Assembly: GCA_963575645.1 (NCBI GenBank)
Contig: OY754464.1
Span: forward strand, 6,820,001 to 6,884,000
Length of the DNA: 64,000 bases
Direction: 5' to 3'
Source of the DNA: Xanthostigma xanthostigma
Lineage: Eukaryota > Arthropoda > Insecta > Raphidioptera > Raphidiidae
Under the pieces are notes generated by a model, which ran no database searches, was not told the origin of the DNA, and was given only the letters and a program-made list of their open reading frames with translations. The first letter of the stretch is position 1; each line of letters opens with the position of its first letter. Of the stretch, positions 45,117 to 54,880 are shown in pieces. Both the position numbers and the translations under genes were made by a program.

Positions 45117-45430
45117 CAAATAGATAAAATTGTCGACCAATTTAAATTTAAAAAACAGTTTATAATGTTAATAACAAACTAGACAAAATTATTAAAAAGG
45201 GAAAGGATAAACTAAACAAATTACAAAAACATAATGCTGTTTACAAAATTATAGTTGTGAAGATTGTGATATGAATTATATTGGGCAAACAAAAAGAGCG
45301 CTTAAAACACGAATTAGAGAACACCAAAGCAATCAAAAATTACTCCCTGATAAGCATAATGTCGTTACTAAGCATAAAATTGAATACGACCATAAAATTA
45401 ATTGGTAAGATTTTAACCAAATAATATAAC
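45117..45430 (+). pseudogene. Remnant of a second Penelope-like lineage, GIY-YIG part
   Basis: Begins with the ATAAAATTGTCGACCAATTT motif, then encodes LDKIIKKGKDKLNKLQKHNA and VYKI. After a one-base frameshift it continues CEDCDMNYIGQTKRALKTRI and REHQSNQKLLPDKHNVVTKH, then reaches a stop after KINW. This is the PLE endonuclease layout: VYKI, CxxC, YIGQT and the Arg-rich helix. It clearly differs from the palindrome family (CYVGQTRQLLKHR). The RT part is missing. Dead copy. Confidence 0.75.
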
Positions 45431-45785
45431 GCATATAGCCACGCTGCTGCGCGTTTACAAATAAAAAAAAAATACAAAATCGGTCACATTGACTTTTTGG
45501 TCCACCTGGTACAATACATATCGGTTACTGTTTTCTCATATTCCCTAGGTGTAAGAAGCTAGAGGCTTGAACGACGTAGTGATATTTCAAAAGTAAATCA
45601 ACTGGTAAATCTTCTTACGTCACTCGTACGTTTTCTGAAGATTTATATTCACGTCATACCATCACTTCCTCTGCGTAGACGCGCTTGTTCAACAGGCGGC
45701 GGCGGAACGACAATCCCGTTGGAAATACATAATAATAATATAGTTGTAACAATTTACATGAATTACATTATTATATTATACGAGC
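45431..45785. other. No gene recognised
   Basis: Spacer with a GGCGGCGGCGGAACGAC patch near 45697. Nothing else. Confidence 0.35.
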
Positions 45786-46162
45786 GGTAGAAAATAAAAA
45801 AAAAATAAAAATATATTCGCCCAATGTGGGGCTCGAACCCACGACCTTGATATTAAGAGTCACGTACTCTACCGACTGAGCCAGTCGGGCTTCTGAATGT
45901 GCAACGCTAATATTGGTATATTTAGTTACGGCATTTTACCTAAATGGAAGCTTATTTTTGAGATACATTTTGCAACATTTTTCATTGATGCTCCGCTCTT
46001 ATTGGTCGTAGCGTGATATTATATAGCCTATAGTCTTCCTCGATAAATGGGCTATCCAACAAAAAATTTTCAATTTCAACTAATAGTTCCTGAGATTAGC
46101 GCGTTCAAACAACCAAACAAACAAACAAACAAACAAACTTTCCAGCTTTATATATTAGTAGA
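45786..46162 (-). repeat. Family A repeat, tRNA-containing half
   Basis: tRNA-Lys-like module at 45818-45890 (minus), with a GGGTTCGAGCC B box, GGCTCAGTCGG A box and CTT anticodon context; the anticodon stem is mispaired. The tail ends TTTATATATTAGTAGAGAT and abuts a family M head. Confidence 0.75.
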
Positions 46163-46345
46163 GATAGCGGTCCGTCCCGGTTTCACCCGGGTGCGATAGA
46201 TATAATTCTGCAAAATGTATTTCTTTTGCGTCCCGGCATATGAACTAATAGCTTTGAGCAAGTTCTAACAGATGTCGCTATTTGGTACTAAAACAGGAAA
46301 GAACTGTTTTTTGATGTGTAAACATCTTTAATGCCCTTCACCAAA
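46163..46345 (+). repeat. Family M repeat head
   Basis: AGCGGTCCGTCCCGGTTTCA followed by the GCGATAGATATAATTC block shared (inverted) with 5370-5541. The 3' part is lost. Confidence 0.55.
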
Positions 46346-46910
46346 TTTCTGCTAGACAAGATGAATGAGGCAGACGATGATAAGCATTTTTCTCAAGTTA
46401 CCGTTTGTAAAAAAAACTGGCCTTTATTATATTTTGTGACAAATTAATAACATAAAACAATGGTGAGAATATGAAAACAATAGCTGACAAATGGATGCAC
46501 TGTTGCTGTAACATTATTATTATATTATGGACTGTTTATAGACACTATTACATGAAAACACAACAATAATGACACACAATTGAATATAGTAAATTATAAT
46601 AAAAGTAGAAAAATGTACCTACTTGTTTATACTTTAAACAGAATGAAATGGGTTTTAAATATCTATTATATATTAAACTGAACATCTATTGTTCCGTGGT
46701 TGTTTTTGTTAGGCAAAGGGATATTTACACATGGAGTGACCGGGTCCTTAAAAGTCCGGACTGACACAGCTAATGACGGATTTGGTTGACAAAATATCAT
46801 TATTCTCGGTGATTTGGATACCCCTTCATCACTAAATAAAAGTGAATTGTCAGCTGTTTGTAATTATTTTACATATTATACTTAAAGTAGTAGAATTCGC
46901 CCGTGTCTGT
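46346..46910. other. No gene recognised
   Basis: AT-rich spacer. Nothing supportable. Confidence 0.35.
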
Positions 46911-47774
46911 ATATATGTTATTCGCAATAGCCGAAATCGGCCACTGCCCGAAATTTTTGCCCACAACGCGTTGCGGGTAAGGTAATATACTCACAAAGCG
47001 TTTTCTGTTAGTTTTTGCGGGGCATGGGTAAAATTAAACGCCCACAACGCGTTGTGGGTAAATGCTCGTACCCACTACACGAATTAAAAGTTTTTGAAGC
47101 GTCGCATCGGTTTGTGGGCATTCCAATCTACCCACGTTGCGTTGTGGGCGTCTCTTCTTACACACGATGCGTTGAACCTGCTAAGTATGGCTTCCTCGGG
47201 ATCAAAACAAGGATTTCTTCACTGCCTGTGTTTTAAAGCATGCGGAACAAAAGCATGTTCTTGTGTCAGGAAAAATATTAAGTGCCACTCAAAATGTCAC
47301 AAAAGCAATCCGTGCAAGAATAAGTAGAGCGTGGAAGAAAAACTTTGTGAATTTTTTGGTATATACTTTCATATTTAAATGAACTCAGTGTTTATTAGGT
47401 ATTTAGATACTATACATGTTTTTTGGAGTTAAAACTTTATTTTCATTATAATATAATATGATATTAGTGGTAGGTATTATTAAACGCTATTAGAAAAATT
47501 GTTATTATTATTATAACGCATCGTGTGTAGAGACGCCCACAACGCGACGTGGGTAGATTGGAATGCCCACAAACCGATGTGACGCTTCAAAAACTTTTAA
47601 TTCGTGTAGTGGGTACGGGCATTTACCCACAACGCGTTGTGGGCGTTTAATTTTACCCATGCCCCGCAAAAACTAACAGAAAACGCTTTGTGAGTATATT
47701 TCCTTACCCGCAACGCGTTGTGGGAAAAAATTTCGGGCAGTGACCGATTTCGGCTATTGCGAATAACATATATA
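46911..47774. mobile_element. Foldback element with repeated CCCACAACGCGTTGTGGG palindromes
   Basis: Arms of about 260 bp (46911-47173 and 47516-47774) are nearly complementary. Each arm has two CCCACAACGCGTTGTGGG-type sites, and variants such as CCCACGTTGCGTTGTGGG, so sites recur at intervals along the arm. The middle carries a small cysteine-rich ORF. Flanking duplications were not recognised. Confidence 0.85.
47187..47327 (+). CDS. 46-residue cysteine-rich ORF, CXC (tesmin/TSO1)-like
   Basis: MASSGSKQGFLHCLCFKACG then TKACSCVRKNIKCHSKCHKS and NPCKNK. There are eight cysteines, in the order CxC, C, CxC, C, C, C. ACSCVRKNIKC..C...NPCKN resembles the CXC zinc-binding domain of tesmin/TSO1 DNA-binding proteins. 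It starts just after the left arm of the foldback element and ends in TAG before the right arm. The frame is open upstream (from 47094) into the arm, so the start is uncertain. It may be the C-terminal tail of a transposon protein kept in a deletion derivative. Confidence 0.45.
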   Translation: MASSGSKQGFLHCLCFKACGTKACSCVRKNIKCHSKCHKSNPCKNK

Positions 47775-47973
47775 TTAACGGATTGCAAAATCCACATACT
47801 GCGAGAGTTGTTTTTTTAATGAATTATACAGATGTTAGCTCAATTAATACAAATAAATAAAATCGTAACTTAGTCTGTTATTGAACAGTTTTAAAGATTC
47901 CTAGAGCGAGTTTTTCAGTTTTCATCACTTTTTTCTGTTTATGTTCTTGTACCTATCTATATCTATATTTTAT

Positions 47974-48331
47974 CTATACTAATATATAAAGCTGAAGAGT
48001 TTGTTTGTTTGTTTGGTTAGTTGAACGCGCTAATATCAGGAAACGACTGGTTCGAATTGAAAAACATTTTATTTGTTGGTTTGCCCATTTATCGAGGCTA
48101 TAGGCTATATAATATCACGCTACGACCAATAGGAGCGGAGCACTAATGAAAAAGGTTGCAAAATGTAACTCATAATTTGTCCGTTTGACAAAAACTTTTA
48201 CACGGTAACTCTGATCATCATGAAATTTGGACACAACATTAATCTCGGTAAACTAAGATGAATGGGCGTACTCATGTCCCTCCACCCCATTCGTTCTTTT
48301 GACCCGGGTGAAACCGGGCGGAACCGCTAGT
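47974..48331 (+). repeat. Family A repeat, short form, opposite orientation
   Basis: Starts TATACTAATATATAAAGCTG and ends GGCGGAACCGCTAGT, the complement of the copy at 33747; no tRNA-like module. Confidence 0.75.
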
Positions 48332-48610
48332 ATACATATAAATATAATTGAAGTATCTGTTTGTTATACATAAATGCATATGACTGTATATACGGTACTT
48401 CTAACAAAAAAATATTTTTGAAAGTTTTTGTATGTCTGTTTGTTCCGGCTAATCTCCGAAACGACCGGACTGATTTTGACGGGACTTTCACTGGCATAGA
48501 GCTGATGTTATAAGGAGTAACTTAGGCTATAAAAAAAAAAATAAAAAACAAATAAAACTGGGAACGGAATAAACAGTTTTTGTTAAACTCCACGCAGACG
48601 AAAACAAAAC
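48332..48610 (+). repeat. Retroelement-like 3' fragment
   Basis: CTCCGAAACGACCGGACTGA followed by CGGGACTTTCACTGGCATAG; the complement of a related piece is near 62405-62480. Confidence 0.5.
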
Positions 48611-49202
48611 TTTTGACGTGATAACGTCTTATAAATTGATGAATCACCAATCTTATAAATTGATAAAACACCGGCTGCATGTTCGAAAAAGTGTAACGTA
48701 ACGTTCCTAACGTTCGTAACGCGTAACGTTCCGCCTGACCTTGTGCGTGCTTTTCTCGAAAACGGCCCTAACGATTTGGATGAAATTTACTGAAAAGGGA
48801 TTTTGGGGGGCAAAAAATCGTTTTAGCTAGGTCTCATCTCTCGAAAAAATCGTTTTCTTACAAATTTTATCATTATAAAAATCAATTTTTTGACGTGTGA
48901 AAATACTTAAATATTGTAAGTAGGTTTTGGAATTTTATATTATAAACAGTGAAACAATTGTTTTATAAATATTATGACAGCTAATCTTTGAGACTTAAAA
49001 TAAATACGGAAGAATATGTTATTTATTATTTATTAAGAAATATTATATGGTGAGTATTTTAAATAAATAAAATTAACCTAAATTTGAAGCGAAAGATGCA
49101 ATATCATAGATTCGAATTATTATATAAATTTAGGTTATGTATTACGGATTACGTTATCACGTAAAACTATCGTCCGTAAACCGACTTTACAGACAACCAA
49201 TT
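48611..49202 (-). mobile_element. Family D element, copy 5
   Basis: Starts TTTTGACGTGATAACGTC and ends GACTTTACAGACAACCAATT. The interior (about 48750-49125) differs from copy 1, as if replaced or deleted, while the termini are intact. Confidence 0.65.
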
Positions 49203-49505
49203 TTTTATTTCCGTTTTGTACCCGACTAAACTCCATCTCGTTAAAGCGTATATAGACCTCAAAGCGGATGCGAAAAACGCGGTAGATAGAAATTTGAAAT
49301 TTAAATTGAAGAAAAAGAAGAGATAAAACGTAGGTATGTAAGAATACGTAAGCGAAATTGGTTTTCAAATTGATTTCTGAGTGCATATAGGTACTATTTT
49401 TATTTATGTTTATTTTTTCCACGGTTCGTTTGACCGATAAACACAATAATATAAAGCCAATCTCTGTACCCCCTCAGTAACCTTCGCATCCGTACCCTTC
49501 AGTTT
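49203..49505. other. No gene recognised
   Basis: Spacer. The 103-codon minus-strand ORF at 49135-49446 begins in it and runs into the family D terminus, so it is not called. Confidence 0.35.
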
Positions 49506-49735
49506 TAAGGTATGATTCCGAATGCGACCGCAGACTGCAGCGGCAGACAGCAGGCGGCAGTACTGGTATCCATATTTTTCTAATTTTTCTATTAAATGCA
49601 TTCGGAGCGCGGCGCCACTGTCGGCCTGCCGTCGTAGCTTGCCGCGACTGCAGACCGCACTACTGCTCCTGAACCAGTACTGCCGCCTGCGGTCTGCCGC
49701 TGCAGTCTGCGGTCGCATTCGGAATCATACCTTTA
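49506..49735. mobile_element. GC-rich foldback MITE
   Basis: Left arm AAGGTATGATTCCGAATGCG... with GACTGCAGCGGCAGAC; the right arm is the near complement ending CGGAATCATACCTTTAG. Arms of about 60 bp plus inner weaker pairing (GTCGGCCTGCCG). The GC content contrasts strongly with the flanks. The ORFs on both strands here (49410, 49522) mirror each other because of the palindrome. Confidence 0.8.
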
Positions 49736-50381
49736 GGGTAAGTAAAACTGCAAGCCGCCACTCGACTGCATATCATTGAGGACGGAATGTGCCGGCCAAG
49801 CTCTCGCAAAGCACGAACCATTTCGAGTTCTTTTCGGCCCCCCTCTATCTCCGAGGTTAGGTGCGCTACAGAACTGATTTTTTCAGGGAGGGGCTAAGAT
49901 TACCATAAAAAGACAGAACTCCAAATTTCATACGCCTATAGGTGGAATACTTTCCAAGATACGATTGATCATTATTCACAAGAATCTAGCCGGTGCTGGG
50001 AGCATCAATCGGTCGTCCGAAGACCACTCGCGTCTAGATCGCGTAGTGAAAAGAAGCGCATTATATTATAATGATGATATAATGAAAGTATGGTATATAA
50101 CTATAATATTGTGTCTATAGATATAATTTAATTCAAGTAAAATAAATAAGAATATACCTAGCTTTACAAAAAGTATTGAAATTCTACCAAAAATATAAAT
50201 GTGAAAAAGGGCCAAGGTCGATACAAATAACAGGCCAGCTTTCCGAAAAAAAAGTTAACTCTAAGAAAACCCTGCTTGACAGGTTTACATACATGAATCA
50301 TTTATTTATAATATAAAATAAAAATTTTCTGAGTGAAAAACCCTAGATTTCATAAAGCCGGAAAACTCACTTGTTATCTGT
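49736..50381. other. No gene recognised
   Basis: Contains GCCAAGCTCTCGCAAAGCAC and other GC-richer words that may belong to a repeat not otherwise present here. No ORF. Confidence 0.35.
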
Positions 50382-50905
50382 TAGTGATGTGCCGGATCGT
50401 TAAAAATGTATATCCGCGGATACGGATCTGCATACGGATATTTGGTTTCAAGTTCCTCGGATACGGATCTTAACTTTCTTAAAGTACGCGGCGGTAAATA
50501 TTGCACTTCGACCTTTGGAAAGAGACTATCTGTTATGGGAAAAAGTTATTGACCTCTTTAAGAGTTAACTCTCATAACAGATTGTCTCTTTCCAAAGATC
50601 GATGTGCAATATCTCATTATATAAAGATAGGTTTTTAGTACCTTTGAGTTATGTACTATTGGTATGGTACTCACTACAATAAATGTTTGCAATATAAAGG
50701 TGCCAAATACGATTTAAAAAAATAAAAAATAATCTGAATGGAATTTAACAGTTTTTCATTATTACCTAATCACCTATATATATTAAATTTTATCTATGAA
50801 TTGAAAATTAATAAGGTAAAAGATCCGCCAAAAACTAACGGATACGGATCTTTCTTCTCCCTCGGATATCCGCGGATACGGATACGGATATCCGGCACAT
50901 CACTA
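50382..50905. mobile_element. hAT-type MITE with CGGATAC repeats
   Basis: Termini TAGTGATGTGCCGGA and TCCGGCACATCACTA are exact complements. Flanks TTATCTGT (50374-50381) and TTATCTAT (50906-50913) match at 7 of 8. Both ends carry tandem CCGCGGATACGGAT words. A second foldback is nested at about 50505-50622 (CTTTGGAAAGAGAC / GTCTCTTTCCAAAG). The interior is unrelated to family I although the termini are alike. Confidence 0.85.
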
Positions 50906-51398
50906 TTATCTATATTGACCTTGGCCTTTTTTCACATTTATATTTTGGGCGGAATTTTGTTTAAAAGCATACTAAATATAGTACATATTATGTTAAAGTT
51001 TTAAAACTCCGACCTCAACGCCCTAATATATTGTCAACCTGATATTCCCTCTGCGGTGTATCGGCTGAATTTTTTATACAGCCGTCGGACACAACGCATT
51101 ATCGAATTTTGAACCGACACTGTTTTGGTTTCAAACTCGAAATCGCCCAGAGCTAGAAATTGTGATCTCGACTTCGTTCCATCAAACACCGCAAGCGCGA
51201 AGTTATTGAAAAAGTTCTGCTGTTATCTTATATAACACAGAATGATTGATTGTTCACGTTGAAATATATAAAACTTGTTAGACGCTATTGGAAGAGTCCA
51301 CATTGCAATTAATAGCACGCCTTAACAGCTATAACTGATTCTTTTTATACTTGTTGATATATTAGCTTTAAAGATCCCTGAATCTAAAAAAATATTAG
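50906..51398. other. No gene recognised
   Basis: No ORF or repeat boundary could be supported. Confidence 0.35.
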
Positions 51399-52075
51399 TG
51401 ACTAGCCGTTACCCGCGGCTTCGCACGCGATTGAGACTAAAAACGGATGCCCCTAGGCAATGCAATCAGGTCTTTTCAAGTTGATGAAGGGATGTGAGTA
51501 ACTTCCAGATGATCGGCTCCAGTCATCCTGTTACTTCAATGTCTTATATGATGATTACTTTGACTAGATGCTGCAGCATCGCCTTACCTGACTCGTTAGC
51601 TTTATTGAAATGGTTATTAATGAATAGGTTATAGATAATTGATGATCCAGGTTTTTTGATGGGTCAGGAAAGAGAAATGAGACGTGACGTAGTTATTTTA
51701 AATTTTATCTTGTTAAATGCAATAAATTACAATAAACAACGAAAGAAAATAATATTGTTGTTGGAAAATTTCATACAAATTTTCAAATAAAATTTTTGTT
51801 CAATGAAAAGTTTTTTTTCTTGGTGCGTGCACGGGCCCCTAGTCGATGCGGGGCCCCTAGGCAGTTTCCTACTCTGCCTAATGATTAATCCGGCACTGAT
51901 TCCCATTATTTAGCATAGTTATTATTTTTTTTGGAACAACGGGTAGCCTATGTTCTTCTTCAGGATGCAATGTACCTCCTTGCCAAATGTTATCGAAATC
52001 TGTTCAGCGGTTTACGCGTGAAAGTGTAACAGACAAACAAACTCACATTCGCATTTATAATATTAGTTAGGATTA
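51399..52075 (+). repeat. SINE/LINE-like repeat with nested hAT-like terminus
   Basis: Head ACTAGCCGTTACCCGCGGCT; tail GCGGTTTACGCGTGAAAGTG to TTATAATATTAGTTAGGAT. A hAT-like end (TTAATCCGGCACTG near 51884-51897, as in family J) lies between them, so the repeat is interrupted. Confidence 0.55.
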
Positions 52076-52083
52076 TAACATGT

Positions 52084-52394
52084 TTTGATCGTGTTAATGC
52101 GAATCAGCCTTAAATCAGGATACAGAGTTAAAACATACCGCAAGGACTTGAAACAGAGTGATAATGAAATAAGCATTTATGTTCGAGGCGAAATTAATTT
52201 TGAGATAAATCCGGGTTAACGGTTACGCCGCCTGGGGCGCCATTTCATCGCTGCGAAGGCGTGAAAGTTTGTCAAGATGGTATGATACTTACAAAGTTAT
52301 TATAGTAACGGAAATGTCAACATTTGGACGACCCGTTCAGTCCGACCCGACGTAGAACAGTGTTCTCAAGTGTAGTTACAGCTTACAGCTTAAC
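52084..52394. other. No gene recognised; left PLE target flank
   Basis: Nothing supportable except ACAGCTTAAC (52385-52394), which is the left target duplication of the next element. Confidence 0.4.
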
Positions 52395-52439
52395 AAATAA
52401 ATAAAAAAATCGCAGGATTGTGGACAAATATTAGATTAG

Positions 52440-52805
52440 TCTTAAAAATAAAACACCCATTTTACATCAATCTAATCTAATATCATTTATAAAATACCTT
52501 GTGAATGTAGTAAGTGCTATGTGGGGCAAACAAAACAGTTACTAAAACATAGAATTTACCAACACAAAATGGACTGTAGAAACATAAATTTATTAAGTGA
52601 TAATAAGATCGCGTTGTCATCTCATCATTTTGAAACTGGACATAAATTTCTATTTAATGAAGTTCAAATATTAGATAAAGAGTCAAATTGGAAGAAACGC
52701 AATATCAGTGAAATGTGTTTTATTAGAAAAAACAATTCTATTATTTATAGACCAGATACCCAAAATTTAAGTAGTCAGTATAACTATGTTATGAAATTGA
52801 ACTAA
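52440..52805 (+). pseudogene. Penelope-like GIY-YIG endonuclease fragment
   Basis: Only the C-terminal nuclease is left: 94 codons from 52521 begin MGQTKQLLKHRIYQHKMDC and end YNYVMKLN. The upstream part (about 52440-52520) encodes the CECSKCYVG region with a small local duplication (CTAATCTAATATC). It is closely related to the palindrome copies, with several substitutions such as N344I and D361E equivalents. The RT domain is absent, so it is dead. Confidence 0.85.
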
Positions 52806-52966
52806 CTTTCGTAATTTTATATTTATTTTTATTGTTTAAAAAATGTATACATAAACTTGTTGCCATGTTTTTGTCTTATGTACCTTAACTTTTGTTAATT
52901 GCTATGGTTAGTAATTAATGTTTATTTTCATAATTATTGTTTCGAATTTTCACATTTGTACTTGAA

Positions 52967-52998
52967 AAAGTCTAAATCTATAGACGAAACGTCGTACA
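52967..52998 (+). ncRNA. Hammerhead-like motif in PLE tail
   Basis: TTGAAAA, GTCTA/TAGAC stem and GAAACGTC, as at 25109, with one loop change. Confidence 0.35.
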
Positions 52999-53095
52999 AT
53001 TAATAAATCTAATATTTGTCCACAATCCTGCGATTTTTTTATTTATTATTATCATCTCGATGGACACGATATTTAATATCTAGGTACAGATTAAC

Positions 53096-53470
53096 GACCA
53101 GCCTAGTAACTCGAAACTTAAAAACTAATTCGTTGGAAGCGACTGTCCTGTCCTTAACAGGAATAAACAAAAACCGTTGTAATTAGGGACGCTCGCGGTT
53201 AACTCAATTAAGTTCAAATCTTTGAAATCCGTTGACAATCGAGTGCATATGCTGGTTTTGTGATAATCTGTGGTTAAGACGTACTAAAAAGGTCAAGGTT
53301 GACTTCGTCTGATGCATAAAATATCCACTAGTTGTGGAATCTGAATTCGACTCATGAAAATGAACTCAATGACGAAATTAATACAAATTACCTCATCATG
53401 GAATTTAGTATCATCGACACTAAAACTTAACAACTAATAAAATCGACGTGGAAATTGCATAATAAATTTT
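53096..53470. other. No gene recognised
   Basis: Spacer of mixed composition. Nothing supportable. Confidence 0.35.
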
Positions 53471-53791
53471 TAAAGTGAAACTTTTATTCTATCGCTCCGA
53501 ATTTTTCTGGCCGTCGCATTACAGGCGGCCGCGGAGTAGGGGTAAAGTGAAAGGCGTTCTGAGTAGGTGCTCGGTAGAGCAGCCAAGGCCAATATGGCGG
53601 CGCCCATGGTTAGCATCAGCTGACCGTGTAGTATGTATAACACATAGTCAGTCTGTCATGCGGGCAAGTGCTGTACAGTGTTTACATGTTTTTATTCGTG
53701 TATTCATGTGAATATTGTTGTTTATAATATTAATCGTGATGGATAAGTGTCTACAATCCAACGCCTACAATCCAATAAAAGTTTCACTTGC
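53471..53791. promoter_or_regulatory. GC-rich promoter-like segment between short inverted repeats
   Basis: GCCAATATGGCGGCGCCCAT (53588-53607) contains a CCAAT-like word and a strong YY1-type motif (AATATGGCGGC), in a GC-rich island in AT-rich DNA. AAGTGAAACTTTTATT at about 53472 and AATAAAAGTTTCACTTG at about 53774 are inverted, so the segment may be a MITE instead. A 29-codon ORF starting MDKCLQSNAYNP follows at 53739. Either reading is tentative. Confidence 0.3.
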
Positions 53792-54088
53792 GTCGTGGTT
53801 TCTTAAAACCACACAACTGTTTTTATAATAAATAAGTCATCATAATATTCAAATCTTTTATTTTTGAAAACAGTGACGATAAACGTTTAATAAAAGTGTC
53901 AGTAAATGTACTGAATAAAATAACTTCTTACGTTCGGTGAATATGGCCTAATAAGAGCGATAATTATATTTTAATGGTTTATTTTTTATCGTGTCAAATA
54001 TCCTATTCTTGTGCGAACTGACACCTTTTCCCCTCAGACGTTGTTTCCTGGGGCGGAGTATATCAGAAACGGGGCATTTAATATAAGC
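53792..54088. other. No gene recognised
   Basis: AT-rich spacer; contains a GTGGTTTCTTAAAACCAC hairpin near 53795. Confidence 0.35.
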
Positions 54089-54456
54089 CATATACTTTTA
54101 TTCTATACTGAGCATAGGAATAAAATCGCAATCGAATCATTAGGGCCGTGCCACATATAGTTCTGTCTTTTTTTACGCCATAAGCACTGGCGTATCCAGG
54201 AGGGCAAAACAAAAACGGTGGACCCGGCTTAAGAAATTTCTAATTTGCTCCCTCCTGGGCCAAAAGCTGGGTACGCCCATGTTAACGTCATAGAAAAAGA
54301 GAAAATTTTTGAAACAGAGATACCTTGTGCAGATTGAATGCAAGTACATCAACCAATCCTATCATCGGAGAAATCAGGGAATTATATCGAAGAAAGAGAT
54401 GCAGATATTTTTTCGATACGCTTTGTTGCCTTCGCTCACCGCACATTGAGTAGATA
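54089..54456 (+). repeat. Family E repeat, copy 1, with nested mini-MITE
   Basis: Inverted copy of 59714-60067, and its 3' part also matches 59222-59370. A ~100-bp insertion-like unit with CACTGGCGTATCCAG and CTGGGTACGCCCATG ends (hAT-like termini) lies at about 54187-54281 in this copy and at the same place in the 59.7-kb copy, so the copies were duplicated after it inserted. Confidence 0.7.
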
Positions 54457-54880
54457 GACAATAATTCATATAGTAAATTATTAAATATATGGTATAAGCA
54501 AAGATGTTTTTCGCTGTACCGACTGTACCTACTCGCACAGCAGATGTAATAATAATTCATACACGCACAGAAGAAAAGAACAAGCACTTAACATATTCTC
54601 CTCCTTTTCAAAGTTTCACAAGGAAAGAATGCTGGGTTCGAGACTGTATTTCAACTCTCGCATTTTTTATAGAACTTCAAAGCGATTCTTTATATACATT
54701 AAAAAAAAAAACTTTTAATATTGGTCATAATTATTATTTAATGCTACATAGGCACAGGGTTTTAAAGTGAGACGGAGGTAATATATGCACAAGGTGGAAA
54801 CACGTGGTAGAAATCTCTGCATCGACGGGGAAGTAAAAGCATGCCGAATGACTCCCTCCACCCTCCCCGCTTGGATAGGT
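54457..54880. other. No gene recognised
   Basis: Spacer. The ORFs on either strand (54288, 54504) overlap the family E copy and are not called. Confidence 0.35.

Larger units (their letters stand above)
52395..53085 (+). mobile_element. Penelope-like element insertion with short inverted 5' arm
   Basis: The first 42 bp (52396-52437, containing TCGCAGGATTGTGGACAAAT) are the exact complement of 53006-53047 in the 3' tail. Directly oriented PLE sequence starts after them, at about 52438. A 3' extension (53048-53080, CTCGATGGACACGATATTTA) follows. TACAGCTTAAC and TACAGATTAAC (10 of 11) flank the whole, a plausible target duplication. The layout is the same as the 22.08-kb element but with a much shorter inverted arm. 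Confidence 0.8.

Noticed and set aside
49410..49779. ORFs on both strands with similar peptides (MRPQTAAADRR)
   Set aside because: They mirror each other because the locus is a palindrome.
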